Of a stretch of 9,477 bases of DNA, positions 1-6,854 are shown piece by piece (within the stretch, counting starts at the first letter, position 1; the number at the start of each line of letters is the position of its first letter). Both the position numbers and the translations under genes were made by a program. The stretch is from Oscillospiraceae bacterium (GTDB lineage Bacteria; Bacillota; Clostridia; Oscillospirales; Butyricicoccaceae). The DNA lies in NCBI GenBank assembly GCA_902797555.1, contig CADBTM010000046.1:1-9477 (forward strand). Reading direction: 5' to 3'. The notes beneath the pieces were generated by a model. It had not been told where the DNA came from. It searched no databases and worked only from the letters and a program-made list of their open reading frames with translations.

Positions 1-477
1 CCCTCGGCGGAACGCATCATCCGGGAGGAGATCATCGGCGGCACCACCGACATCTCGGCGGGTCAGCTCATCGACCGGGCGGGCGTCCTTTTGGGCATGC
101 CCTTTCCCGCGGGAAGCTATGTGGAGCAGGCCGCCCTGCGCTCCACCTGGGACGAGCGCTTTGCCGTCCGGGTGAAGGACAGCCGGTTTTCCTTTTCCGG
201 TGTGCAAAACCAATTTGAAGCCCGCCTGAAGGAGGGCAAAAGCGGCGACGATGTGTGCCGCTATGTGCTGCTCACCGTGGCCGACGCGATCTGCAAGGCC
301 ACCCGTCAGGCCCGGGCAGGGGAGAATGTCCCTGTGCTCATTGCCGGAGGCGTCTCGGTGTGCTCGCTGGTGCAGGAGCGCTTTGCAAAGGAAAAAGACG
401 TGTATTTTGCCAGATACGGCTTGGGCGGCGACAACGCCGTCGGCGTGGCCGTGCTGGCGTCCATGAGGGAAACGTAA
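1..477 (+). CDS. TsaD/Kae1-like (M22 glycoprotease-fold) protein, 3' part
   Basis: The reading frame is open from base 1 to the TAA at 475-477, giving 158 residues, and the start lies upstream of the window. The visible part resembles the C-terminal half of the TsaD/Kae1/Gcp ASKHA-fold family. A GGTTDISAGQLIDRAG segment (residues 13-28 of the visible part) is followed by a PFPAGSYVEQAA stretch. Next come an IAGGVSVCS glycine motif near 114-122, equivalent to the AGGVAAN nucleotide-binding loop of TsaD, and a terminal GGDNAVGVA motif at 142-150. In that last motif D144 sits where TsaD has its metal-ligand Asp (TDNAAMIA). True TsaD makes the t6A modification of tRNA. This protein diverges around these motifs and lies in the xseA operon, where clostridia often carry a TsaD paralog of unknown role, so I do not call it tsaD. 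The N-terminal HxxxH metal motif is outside the window. xseA begins on the base after the stop codon. Confidence 0.75.
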   Translation, partial: PSAERIIREEIIGGTTDISAGQLIDRAGVLLGMPFPAGSYVEQAALRSTWDERFAVRVKDSRFSFSGVQNQFEARLKEGKSGDDVCRYVLLTVADAICKATRQARAGENVPVLIAGGVSVCSLVQERFAKEKDVYFARYGLGGDNAVGVAVLASMRET

Positions 478-1683
478 ATGGCATTGCAGCCCATTACGGT
501 CACCCAGGTGACCCAATACATCAAAATGCTTTTGGACCGGGACGAGATCCTCAGTCAGGTGTGCGTCCGGGGCGAGCTGTCCAATTATAAAATGCACTCC
601 TCCGGACATCACTATTTCACCCTGAAGGACGACGGCGCGGTGATCTCCTGCGTCATGTTCCGTTCGGACGCGGCGCGTCTGCGCTTTCGTCCGGAGAGCG
701 GGATGAAGGTCATCCTCACCGGTCGGGTCAGCCTCTTTCCCAAAAGCGGACAATACCAGATTTATGTAAGTCATATGCAGCCCGACGGGGTGGGCGATCT
801 GGCAGTCGCCTTTGAACAGCTCAAGCGCCGTCTGGAGGCGCAGGGTTATTTTGACGCCGAGTATAAAAAGCCCATCCCCGCCTTTCCCGACAGGGTGGCG
901 CTGGTCACCTCTCCCACGGGAGCGGCCGTGCGGGATATGATCCGCATCCTCGGACGCCGCTGGCCGATGGCAAAGGTGCTGGTGTGCCCCGTCAAGGTGC
1001 AGGGCGAGGGGGCGGCGGAGGAAATCGCCGCCATGCTGGACTATGTGGATCAGAACGATCTTGCCGACGTGATCCTCACCGGGCGGGGCGGCGGCTCGAT
1101 GGAGGATCTGTGGGCATTCAATGAAGAAGCGGTGGCCAAGGCCATCTTCCGCTGCCGCACGCCGGTGATCTCTGCCGTGGGGCACGAGCCCGACGTGACC
1201 ATATCCGACTTTGTGGCCGACCTGCGGGCGGCCACCCCCTCCAACGCCGCCGAGCTGGCGGTCAAGGATCAGAATGAGCTGCGGCTTCGTCTGATGCAGC
1301 AGCAAAAGCGGCTGACCGCCTCGGCGGAACAGACCCTTTCCTCCGCAAGCCTACGGCTGAAGCGCCTGTCCGACAGCCGGGTGATGCAGTCGCCCGATGC
1401 CGTGCTGGGACAAAAGGAACTGCTGCTCGACCTGCTGCGTCAGCGGTGGGAGCGGTGCGGAACGGCGCTGCTTCAGACCGAGCGTCAGCGCCTGAGCTCT
1501 TGCGCCGCACGGCTGGACGCCCTCAGTCCCCTCAAGGTGCTGGGGCGCGGCTATGCGCTGGTCACCGATGCATCGGGCGGTGTGATCCGCACGGCAAGCG
1601 CCGTTCAGCCGGGACAGCAGGTGCGCGTCCGCCTCAGCGAGGGGCAGCTCCGCTGCACCGTGGAACAAACCGGGGAGGAATAA
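478..1683 (+). CDS. xseA: Exodeoxyribonuclease VII large subunit
   Basis: 401 residues, close to the usual 400-450. This is the large, catalytic subunit of exonuclease VII, which degrades single-stranded DNA from both ends into oligonucleotides in the cytoplasm and acts in repair with XseB. The N-terminal OB-fold (about residues 5-100) carries the VRGELSNYK and HYFTLKD motifs. The central catalytic domain carries TSPTGAAVRDM (144-154), GRGGGSMEDLW (202-212), SAVGHEPDVTISD (232-244) and ATPSNAAE (252-259). A helical, probably coiled-coil stretch (about 262-345) follows, then the C-terminal LGRGYALV motif (355-362), all as expected for the family. The ATG abuts the preceding stop codon. GAGGGA at 465-470 is a ribosome binding site 7 bases upstream, so this start is well supported and translation is probably coupled to the upstream gene. 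Confidence 0.97.
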   Translation: MALQPITVTQVTQYIKMLLDRDEILSQVCVRGELSNYKMHSSGHHYFTLKDDGAVISCVMFRSDAARLRFRPESGMKVILTGRVSLFPKSGQYQIYVSHMQPDGVGDLAVAFEQLKRRLEAQGYFDAEYKKPIPAFPDRVALVTSPTGAAVRDMIRILGRRWPMAKVLVCPVKVQGEGAAEEIAAMLDYVDQNDLADVILTGRGGGSMEDLWAFNEEAVAKAIFRCRTPVISAVGHEPDVTISDFVADLRAATPSNAAELAVKDQNELRLRLMQQQKRLTASAEQTLSSASLRLKRLSDSRVMQSPDAVLGQKELLLDLLRQRWERCGTALLQTERQRLSSCAARLDALSPLKVLGRGYALVTDASGGVIRTASAVQPGQQVRVRLSEGQLRCTVEQTGEE

Positions 1684-1685
1684 GC

Positions 1686-1922
1686 ATGGAAGAAAAAGCA
1701 ACCTTTGAACAAAAAATGGAACGGCTGGAACAGATCGTCCACGCGCTGGAGCGGGGCGACGCTCCGCTGGAGGAGAGCATGGCTCTCTTTCAGGAGGGCG
1801 CAAAGCTGATCGGTGACTGTACCAAAGCGCTGGACGAGGCACAGCAGCAGGTCAAGCTGCTCACGGTCAAAAACGGCACTGCCGACGAACAGGACTTTGA
1901 CCCTGCGGAGGCCGGCGAATGA
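1686..1922 (+). CDS. xseB: Exodeoxyribonuclease VII small subunit
   Basis: 78 residues, typical for XseB. This small helical subunit binds the XseA helical region in multiple copies and is needed for exonuclease VII activity. The FEQKMERLEQIVHALERGD segment (7-25) followed by APLEESMALFQEGAKL (26-41) is the family signature, and the rest is an amphipathic helix with an acidic tail. A longer frame is open upstream inside xseA, but the ATG at 1686 lies two bases after the xseA stop and 7 bases after a GGAGG at 1674-1678, and it gives the normal family length. The stop overlaps the ispA start by 4 bases (ATGA), a sign of translational coupling. Confidence 0.96.
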   Translation: MEEKATFEQKMERLEQIVHALERGDAPLEESMALFQEGAKLIGDCTKALDEAQQQVKLLTVKNGTADEQDFDPAEAGE

Positions 1923-2794
1923 GCGCCGATCTGCTGACCCGGTATGGGGATGGGATCGAAGCCTCCCTCGACCGCCTGTTTCCCATGGAGGCCTGCCGGC
2001 AGAGCGCCATCTTTTCCGCCTGCCGATACAGCCTTCTGGACGGGGGAAAGCGCCTGCGTCCTGCGCTGTTGATGGAGTTTTACCGCCTGTGCGGCGGCAA
2101 CCCTGTCGACGCGCTGCCCTTTGCCTGCGGGCTGGAGATGATCCACACCTATTCCCTCATCCACGACGATCTGCCCTGCATGGATGACGACGACTATCGC
2201 CGGGGACGGCTGTCCAACCACAAGGTGTACGGCGAGGCGCTGGCCACGCTGGCGGGGGATGCGCTGCTCAACCGCGCCTTTGAGGTCATGCTGGAGCAAA
2301 CCGCCGTCCCCTCAGAGCGGGCAGTGGCCTGCGCCCGGTATATCGCCCGGTGCAGCGGCGTGTACGGCATGATCGGAGGTCAGGTGCAGGATCTCGCTCT
2401 GGAGGGCAAAACCGCCTCGGAGGAGGAGCAGCTGGAGATGATCGCCCTCAAAACGGGGGCTCTGCTCCGCGCCGCCTGTGTGGGCGGATGCCTGCTGGCC
2501 GGGGCGGATGAGACCGCTGTCGCCCGCGCCGAGCAATATGCCCAGGCGGTGGGGCTGGCCTTTCAGATCCGGGACGATCTGCTGGACGTCATCGGCGACG
2601 CAAAGACCCTGGGCAAACAGACGGGCAGCGATGCCCAAAAGGAAAAATGTACCTTCGTCAGCCTCTACGGAAAAGAGGCCTGCGAGAAAAAGATAGACGC
2701 CCTCACCCGCGCCGCCGTGGAGGCGGCGGGACACTTTACCGACGGGCAGGCCTTGATCGAACTGGCCTGCTGGCTGGCCGGGCGCGATCATTGA
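1919..2794 (+). CDS. ispA: Farnesyl diphosphate synthase (short-chain polyprenyl synthase)
   Basis: 291 residues. The enzyme condenses isopentenyl diphosphate with dimethylallyl and geranyl diphosphate to give C15 farnesyl diphosphate, the precursor of undecaprenyl phosphate and quinones. The GGKRLRP substrate-binding motif is at 42-48. The first aspartate-rich motif is D83-D84-LPCM-D89, the bacterial form with four residues between the aspartates. The Lys-Thr pair is K178-T179, and the second aspartate-rich motif is D219-D220-LL-D223 within FQIRDD. Tyr78, five residues before the first Asp, is the bulky residue expected of a short-chain (C10-C15) product, which favours FPP over a longer chain; product length is inferred. 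The gene overlaps xseB by 4 bases, and dxs of the same pathway follows after 22 bases. Confidence 0.95.
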   Translation: MSADLLTRYGDGIEASLDRLFPMEACRQSAIFSACRYSLLDGGKRLRPALLMEFYRLCGGNPVDALPFACGLEMIHTYSLIHDDLPCMDDDDYRRGRLSNHKVYGEALATLAGDALLNRAFEVMLEQTAVPSERAVACARYIARCSGVYGMIGGQVQDLALEGKTASEEEQLEMIALKTGALLRAACVGGCLLAGADETAVARAEQYAQAVGLAFQIRDDLLDVIGDAKTLGKQTGSDAQKEKCTFVSLYGKEACEKKIDALTRAAVEAAGHFTDGQALIELACWLAGRDH

Positions 2795-2816
2795 CATAGA
2801 ACAGGAGAAAGGGGGG

Positions 2817-4679
2817 ATGACCGTGCAGCAGTATCCGTTGCTGGAGGGGATCCACACCCCGGAGGACGTAAAAAAGCTCCGGCAGGACGAGCTGGAAGCG
2901 CTGTGCAGTCAGATCCGGGAATTTCTCATCGCCCACGTCTCCCGCACAGGGGGACATCTGGCGTCCAATCTGGGCGCGGTGGAGCTGACGGTGGCCATCC
3001 ACCGGATGTTTTCCGCACCGAAGGACGATATTTTGTTTGATGTAGGACATCAGTCCTATGTGCATAAAATGCTCACCGGCAGACAGGATCGCTTTGACAC
3101 CCTGCGGCAGCGGGGCGGCCTCAGCGGCTTTCTCCGTCCGGACGAGAGCGAATATGACGCCGCCGTTTCCGGCCATGCCTCGTCGTCGATGTCGGTGGCG
3201 CTGGGCATGGCGCGGGCCAAAAAGCTGCGGGGCGAGGACTCCGCCACCGTCTGCGTCATCGGCGACGGCGCCCTCACCGGGGGCATGGCCTATGAGGCGC
3301 TCAACGATGCCGGTCAGTCCGGTCTGCCTCTCATCGTGGTATTCAACGACAACGATATGTCCATCAGCCCCAACGTGGGAGGACTGGCAAAGCGGCTGTC
3401 GGCCATCCGACTGAAAAAACGCTATTTCCGTGCCAAGGAAAAAACCCGCGCCGCCCTGATGGGTCTGCCCGGGGGCAAGCCGCTGGTGGGCGCCATCACC
3501 GGCATCAAGGACTGGCTGCGTGTGGCCATCCTCAAGGAGACCATCTTTGAGCTGATGGGATTTGAATACTTGGGACCGGCCGACGGACACGATATTTCGG
3601 TGGTGTGCGGTCTGCTGGAGCAGGCGAAAAAGCGGAACCGCCCGGTGGTGGTGCATCTCAAAACCGTCAAGGGCAAGGGCTATCTGCCCTCCGAGCAAAG
3701 CCCCAGTGTCTTTCATGGGGTATCCGCCTTTGATATCGCCACAGGCAAGCTGCGGCAAAGCGGGCTGGACGATTTTTCCGCCGTGCTGGGTGAGACGCTG
3801 TGCGCGCTGGCCGAAAAAGATGCCCGGGTGTGTGCCGTCACTGCCGCCATGACAGCGGGAACGGGACTCAGCCGGTTTTCCGAGCAGTACCCCGACCGGT
3901 TTTTTGACGTGGGCATCGCCGAGGAGCATGCCGTTGCCATGAGCGCCGGTCTGGCCGCCCGGGGCATGCGCCCGGTGTGCGCCGTCTATTCCACCTTTTT
4001 GCAGCGAGGCTATGACCAGCTGATCCACGACGTGGCCATCTCTGCCCAGCCGGTGGTTTTTGCCGTTGACCGGGCAGGTCTGGTGGGCGCCGACGGCGAG
4101 ACCCATCAGGGCGCCTTTGACGTGCTATATCTGCGCACCGTGCCCGGTGTGGGAATCCTGTCGCCCTCCAGCTTTTCCGAGTTGGAAGCGGCGATACAGT
4201 CCGCGCTCTCTCAAAATAAACCGATCGCCATCCGCTATCCCAGAGGGCGGGAGGGCAGCTTTACCGACAATACCTTTGACCGCCCCGCCGCGGTGCTCAC
4301 CGATGGGGCGGACGTGTGTCTGTTCACCTACGGCATTCTGATCAACGAAGCGCTTGCCGCTCAAAAGACCCTGCGGGAGCGGGGAATCGCCCTGCGGGTG
4401 GTCAAGCTCAACGATCTGCGTCTGCCCCAAAGGGAGATCCTGTTGGATGCCGCCCGGGCGTGCCGCTGTGTGATCGTGCTGGAGGACTGCGTCCGGCAGG
4501 GCTGTCTGGGACAGCACATTGCCCAGCTTTTGGAGGAAAACGGCATCTGCCGCCCGCTGCGGCTGCTGAATCTGGGCGACCGCTTTGTTCCTCATGGAAA
4601 AGTAGAAGAACTTTACAGGCTTTGCAATATCGACGCAAAAGCCGTCTGCGACGCTGCGGAGGAGCTGCTCCGTGAGTGA
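2817..4679 (+). CDS. dxs: 1-deoxy-D-xylulose-5-phosphate synthase
   Basis: 620 residues, the standard length. This thiamine-diphosphate-dependent enzyme condenses pyruvate and glyceraldehyde 3-phosphate to DXP with loss of CO2, the first step of the MEP isoprenoid pathway (also feeding thiamine and pyridoxal synthesis). Visible landmarks are GGHLASNLG (45-53, His47), FDVGHQSY (74-81, His78) and the ThDP/Mg motif running from G149-D150-G151 to N163. Others are NDNDMSISPNVG (177-188), KTVKGKGY (282-289), GIAEEHAV (366-373, with E369 as the catalytic glutamate), YSTFLQRGYDQLIHD (391-405) and DRAGLVGADGETHQG (418-432). The transketolase C-terminal domain ends with LGDRFVPHG (586-594). AGGAG at 2803-2807 lies 9 bases before the ATG. 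The 3' end overlaps tlyA by 8 bases. Confidence 0.98.
   Translation: MTVQQYPLLEGIHTPEDVKKLRQDELEALCSQIREFLIAHVSRTGGHLASNLGAVELTVAIHRMFSAPKDDILFDVGHQSYVHKMLTGRQDRFDTLRQRGGLSGFLRPDESEYDAAVSGHASSSMSVALGMARAKKLRGEDSATVCVIGDGALTGGMAYEALNDAGQSGLPLIVVFNDNDMSISPNVGGLAKRLSAIRLKKRYFRAKEKTRAALMGLPGGKPLVGAITGIKDWLRVAILKETIFELMGFEYLGPADGHDISVVCGLLEQAKKRNRPVVVHLKTVKGKGYLPSEQSPSVFHGVSAFDIATGKLRQSGLDDFSAVLGETLCALAEKDARVCAVTAAMTAGTGLSRFSEQYPDRFFDVGIAEEHAVAMSAGLAARGMRPVCAVYSTFLQRGYDQLIHDVAISAQPVVFAVDRAGLVGADGETHQGAFDVLYLRTVPGVGILSPSSFSELEAAIQSALSQNKPIAIRYPRGREGSFTDNTFDRPAAVLTDGADVCLFTYGILINEALAAQKTLRERGIALRVVKLNDLRLPQREILLDAARACRCVIVLEDCVRQGCLGQHIAQLLEENGICRPLRLLNLGDRFVPHGKVEELYRLCNIDAKAVCDAAEELLRE
4658..4664 (+). 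promoter_or_regulatory. Ribosome binding site that fixes the tlyA GTG start
   Basis: GGAGGAG inside the 3' end of dxs lies 7 bases before the GTG at 4672. It is 19 bases before the next in-frame ATG at 4684, too far for efficient use. It therefore supports the GTG start and the 8-base overlap with dxs. Confidence 0.7.
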
Positions 4680-5484
4680 TGAGATGCGCTTGGACGCCCT
4701 GCTGGTACAGCGGGGCATGGTGGGCGGCCGAGACCGGGCAAAGGAGCTGATCCTGCAGGGCAAGGTGCTGGTCAACGGCATCCCCGCCCGCAAGCCGGCA
4801 CAGCCCGTTTCCGCAGCCGACGACCTGCAGGTGGACGAGGCGGAAGCCCGTCTGGTCAGCCGCGCCGCCCACAAGCTGGAGGGTGCGCTGGACGTTTTTT
4901 CCATCGACCTGCGGGACAAAACCGTTCTGGATATTGGCGCCTCCACGGGAGGCTTTACCCAGATCGCCCTGGAGCGCGGCGCAAAGACCGTCTATGCGGT
5001 GGACGTGGGGAAAGATCAGCTGGCGGAAGCGCTCCGGCACGATCCCCGCGTCCGCGATCTGCAGCAGACCGACGCCCGCGCGCTGCGGGCGGAGATGCTG
5101 GATGAAACGCCCGACCTGTTTGTGTGCGACGTGAGCTTTATCTCTCTGCGGCTGGTGCTGCCCGGGGTGATGGCACTGCTTCCGCCCGAGGGCGAGGGTG
5201 TTGCGCTTATCAAGCCCCAGTTTGAGGCGGGGCGCGCCGCCGTCGGCCGGGGCGGCCTGGTAAAGGACGTGCGGACGCACAAACGGGTTTTGGGGGAAAT
5301 GCTGGACTTTTTCGCGCAGAACGGGATGATCCTCAAGGGACTGATCCCCTCTCCCATCCGGGGCGGGGACGGAAATGTGGAATATCTGGCTTGGCTGGGC
5401 AAAAGCGGCACTGCCGCCGTCATCCGGCCGGACGAGCTGGCGGAGCAGGCGCTTCGCCATAGCAAAAAGGAAGTGTCGCTATGA
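4672..5484 (+). CDS. tlyA: TlyA-family rRNA (cytidine-2'-O)-methyltransferase
   Basis: 270 residues, the usual TlyA size. An N-terminal S4 RNA-binding domain (about 5-65, RLDALLVQRGM and GKVLVNG) is joined to an FtsJ/RrmJ-type Rossmann methyltransferase. The SAM-binding loop is D87-IGASTGGFT (87-96). The K-D-K-E tetrad of 2'-O-methyltransferases can be assigned to K68 (AAHKLEGAL), D153 (CDVSFISL), K181 (LIKPQFE) and E237 (GNVEYL). Characterised members methylate cytidines in 23S rRNA and, in some species, 16S rRNA. Which sites this one modifies cannot be read from the sequence. Homologues are sometimes labelled 'hemolysin A' for historical reasons. A GTG start was chosen because of the ribosome binding site at 4658-4664. 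The stop overlaps the nadK start by 4 bases (ATGA). Confidence 0.95.
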   Translation: MSDEMRLDALLVQRGMVGGRDRAKELILQGKVLVNGIPARKPAQPVSAADDLQVDEAEARLVSRAAHKLEGALDVFSIDLRDKTVLDIGASTGGFTQIALERGAKTVYAVDVGKDQLAEALRHDPRVRDLQQTDARALRAEMLDETPDLFVCDVSFISLRLVLPGVMALLPPEGEGVALIKPQFEAGRAAVGRGGLVKDVRTHKRVLGEMLDFFAQNGMILKGLIPSPIRGGDGNVEYLAWLGKSGTAAVIRPDELAEQALRHSKKEVSL

Positions 5485-6353
5485 AAAAAGTGATGGTACA
5501 GCCCAATCCGCTCAAGCCCAACGCGGTGCGGGTGAGCCGGGAGCTCATCGATTATCTGCTGCAGGAGGACTTTATCGTCATGGTGGCGGAGGAGTTTCGG
5601 GAGCAGCTCACCGCCGACAGCGATCTGGACTTTTCCGCCGTCCGCTTTACAGCGGAGGAGGAGATCTATCCCGTGTGTGATTTTATCATGGTTGTGGGCG
5701 GCGACGGCACGATCCTCCGCACGGCAAAGCCGGCGTCGCAGTATGGCAAGCCGGTTTTGGGCGTCAACTGCGGCACTGTGGGCTTTATGAGTGAGATCGA
5801 GCCAAATGAATTAAGATTGGTACGGCAAGTAAAGGAAGACAACTTTACGCTGGATGACCGCATCATGCTGGACATCACCGTGCAGAACAGCGCCGGAGAG
5901 ACCGTCTTTTCCTCGGTGGCGCTCAACGACGGCGTGGTGGCAAAGGGCTTTTTCAACCGGGAGATCCAGATGGCGGTTGTCGTGGACGGACAGGAGGTCT
6001 TTTCCTTCAGCGGCGACGGCGTCATCATCGCCACGCCCACCGGCTCCACGGCTTATTCTCTGGCGGCGGGCGGCCCCATTATGGCGCCCTCCAGCCAGTG
6101 CCTCAGCGTCACCCCCATCTGTCCCCATTCGCTGACGGTGCAGAGCTTTGTCATCAGCGCCGACAGCGAGGTGACCATTCTGCCCGATTGCCGCGCCCAT
6201 TCGGTGTTCCTTTCCCCCGACGGCGACACCTACGAGCTCCACGAAGGGGATCGGGTCATCCTCCGCAAATCCGAGCGCATCTTTTCGCTTTTGCGCATCA
6301 AGGGCCGGGGCTTTTACGAAATCATCCGGCAAAAGCTCTCTGACCGCATCTGA
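5481..6353 (+). CDS. nadK: NAD kinase
   Basis: 290 residues. The enzyme phosphorylates NAD+ to NADP+ (with ATP or polyphosphate) in the cytoplasm and is the source of cellular NADP. The GGDGT motif is at 73-77. A LGVNCGTVGFMSEI segment (93-106) follows, then the NE/D motif as ALND (147-150), and the conserved FSGDGVIIATPTGSTAYSLA region (176-195) that forms the nucleotide site. The C-terminal beta-rich half ends in RIKGRGFYEII, as usual for Firmicute NadK. The start overlaps the tlyA stop by 4 bases. AAGGAAG at 5467-5473 is a good ribosome binding site 7 bases upstream. Clostridia commonly keep nadK between tlyA and argR, whereas Bacillus does not. Confidence 0.97.
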   Translation: MKKVMVQPNPLKPNAVRVSRELIDYLLQEDFIVMVAEEFREQLTADSDLDFSAVRFTAEEEIYPVCDFIMVVGGDGTILRTAKPASQYGKPVLGVNCGTVGFMSEIEPNELRLVRQVKEDNFTLDDRIMLDITVQNSAGETVFSSVALNDGVVAKGFFNREIQMAVVVDGQEVFSFSGDGVIIATPTGSTAYSLAAGGPIMAPSSQCLSVTPICPHSLTVQSFVISADSEVTILPDCRAHSVFLSPDGDTYELHEGDRVILRKSERIFSLLRIKGRGFYEIIRQKLSDRI

Positions 6354-6372
6354 ATCAGAACGTTTCAATTCA
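6351..6372 (+). promoter_or_regulatory. Imperfect palindrome upstream of argR, candidate operator
   Basis: The 22 bases starting at the nadK stop codon form an inverted repeat. The outer arms are TGAAT (6351-6355) and ATTCA (6368-6372), and the centre is the self-complementary AACGTT (6359-6364), with three non-matching bases on each side. Sixteen of 22 positions fit the dyad. The arms equal the half-sites of the ArgR ARG box, but the gap between them is 12 bases rather than the usual 4, so this is not a standard box. It ends 23 bases before the argR start. Autoregulation by ArgR is only a guess. No recognisable -35/-10 pair accompanies it. Confidence 0.25.
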
Positions 6373-6395
6373 AGAGAGAATAGAGGGAGAAGAAA

Positions 6396-6848
6396 ATGAA
6401 GTTCAAACGTCAGGCCGCCATCCTGGAGATCATCTCCGACAATGAGATCAAAACGCAGGAGGAGCTGTCCGAATACCTGCGGGAGCGTGGCTTCAACACC
6501 ACTCAGGCCACCATTTCCCGCGATATCAAGGAGCTGCGCCTCATCAAGGTCGCTTCTCATTCGGGCGGCTATCAGTATTCCACCCCTGACCAGAGCGGTT
6601 CGGCCACCCATATGGCACGGCTGAAAAACATCTTCCGGGAGTGCGTGGTCAAGGTGGATCGGGCGCAGAATCTGGTGGTGCTCAAAACGCTGGTGGGTAT
6701 GGCCAACGCCGCCGCTGCCGCCATCGACGCCATGAAGATCAAGGACATCGTGGGCACGCTGGCCGGCGACGACAATATCCTCATCATCCTGCGCACCAAT
6801 GAGGACGCCGAGCAGTTCTGCGAGATGGTCTCCGGAATGCTTCTGTAA
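6396..6848 (+). CDS. argR: Arginine repressor ArgR/AhrC
   Basis: 150 residues, the normal length. This is a hexameric, arginine-responsive regulator that represses arginine biosynthesis and in Firmicutes can activate catabolism. The N-terminal winged helix-turn-helix (about 1-65) includes TTQATISRDIKELRL (35-49), the recognition-helix region. The C-terminal oligomerisation and arginine-binding domain (about 78-150) includes VVKVDRAQNLVVLKT (84-98) and GTLAGDDNILI (120-130), where the D125-D126 pair corresponds to the arginine-contacting aspartates of the family. AGGGAG at 6384-6389 lies 6 bases before the ATG. A 42-base gap from nadK is the widest inside the run and could hold a regulatory site. 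recN follows 6 bases after the stop, as in the Bacillus ahrC-recN arrangement. Confidence 0.97.
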   Translation: MKFKRQAAILEIISDNEIKTQEELSEYLRERGFNTTQATISRDIKELRLIKVASHSGGYQYSTPDQSGSATHMARLKNIFRECVVKVDRAQNLVVLKTLVGMANAAAAAIDAMKIKDIVGTLAGDDNILIILRTNEDAEQFCEMVSGMLL

Positions 6849-6854
6849 ACGAAT

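Noticed and set aside
1446..1685. Upstream extension of xseB into xseA
   Set aside because: The frame is open, but the extension is Arg/Ala/Gly-rich shadow sequence opposite the well-conserved XseA C-terminus. The ATG at 1686 has a good ribosome binding site and gives the normal XseB length.
2791..2796. TTGACA at the ispA stop codon, as a promoter for dxs
   Set aside because: No TATAAT-like element occurs 16-18 bases downstream; that position falls on GGGATG, the dxs start. The match is by chance.
2736..4106. A 456-codon minus-strand open frame opposite dxs, and similar long ones opposite tlyA (4408-5460)
   Set aside because: These arise from the same third-position GC effect in the antisense frame. 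They have no family motifs and lie opposite complete, well-conserved genes.
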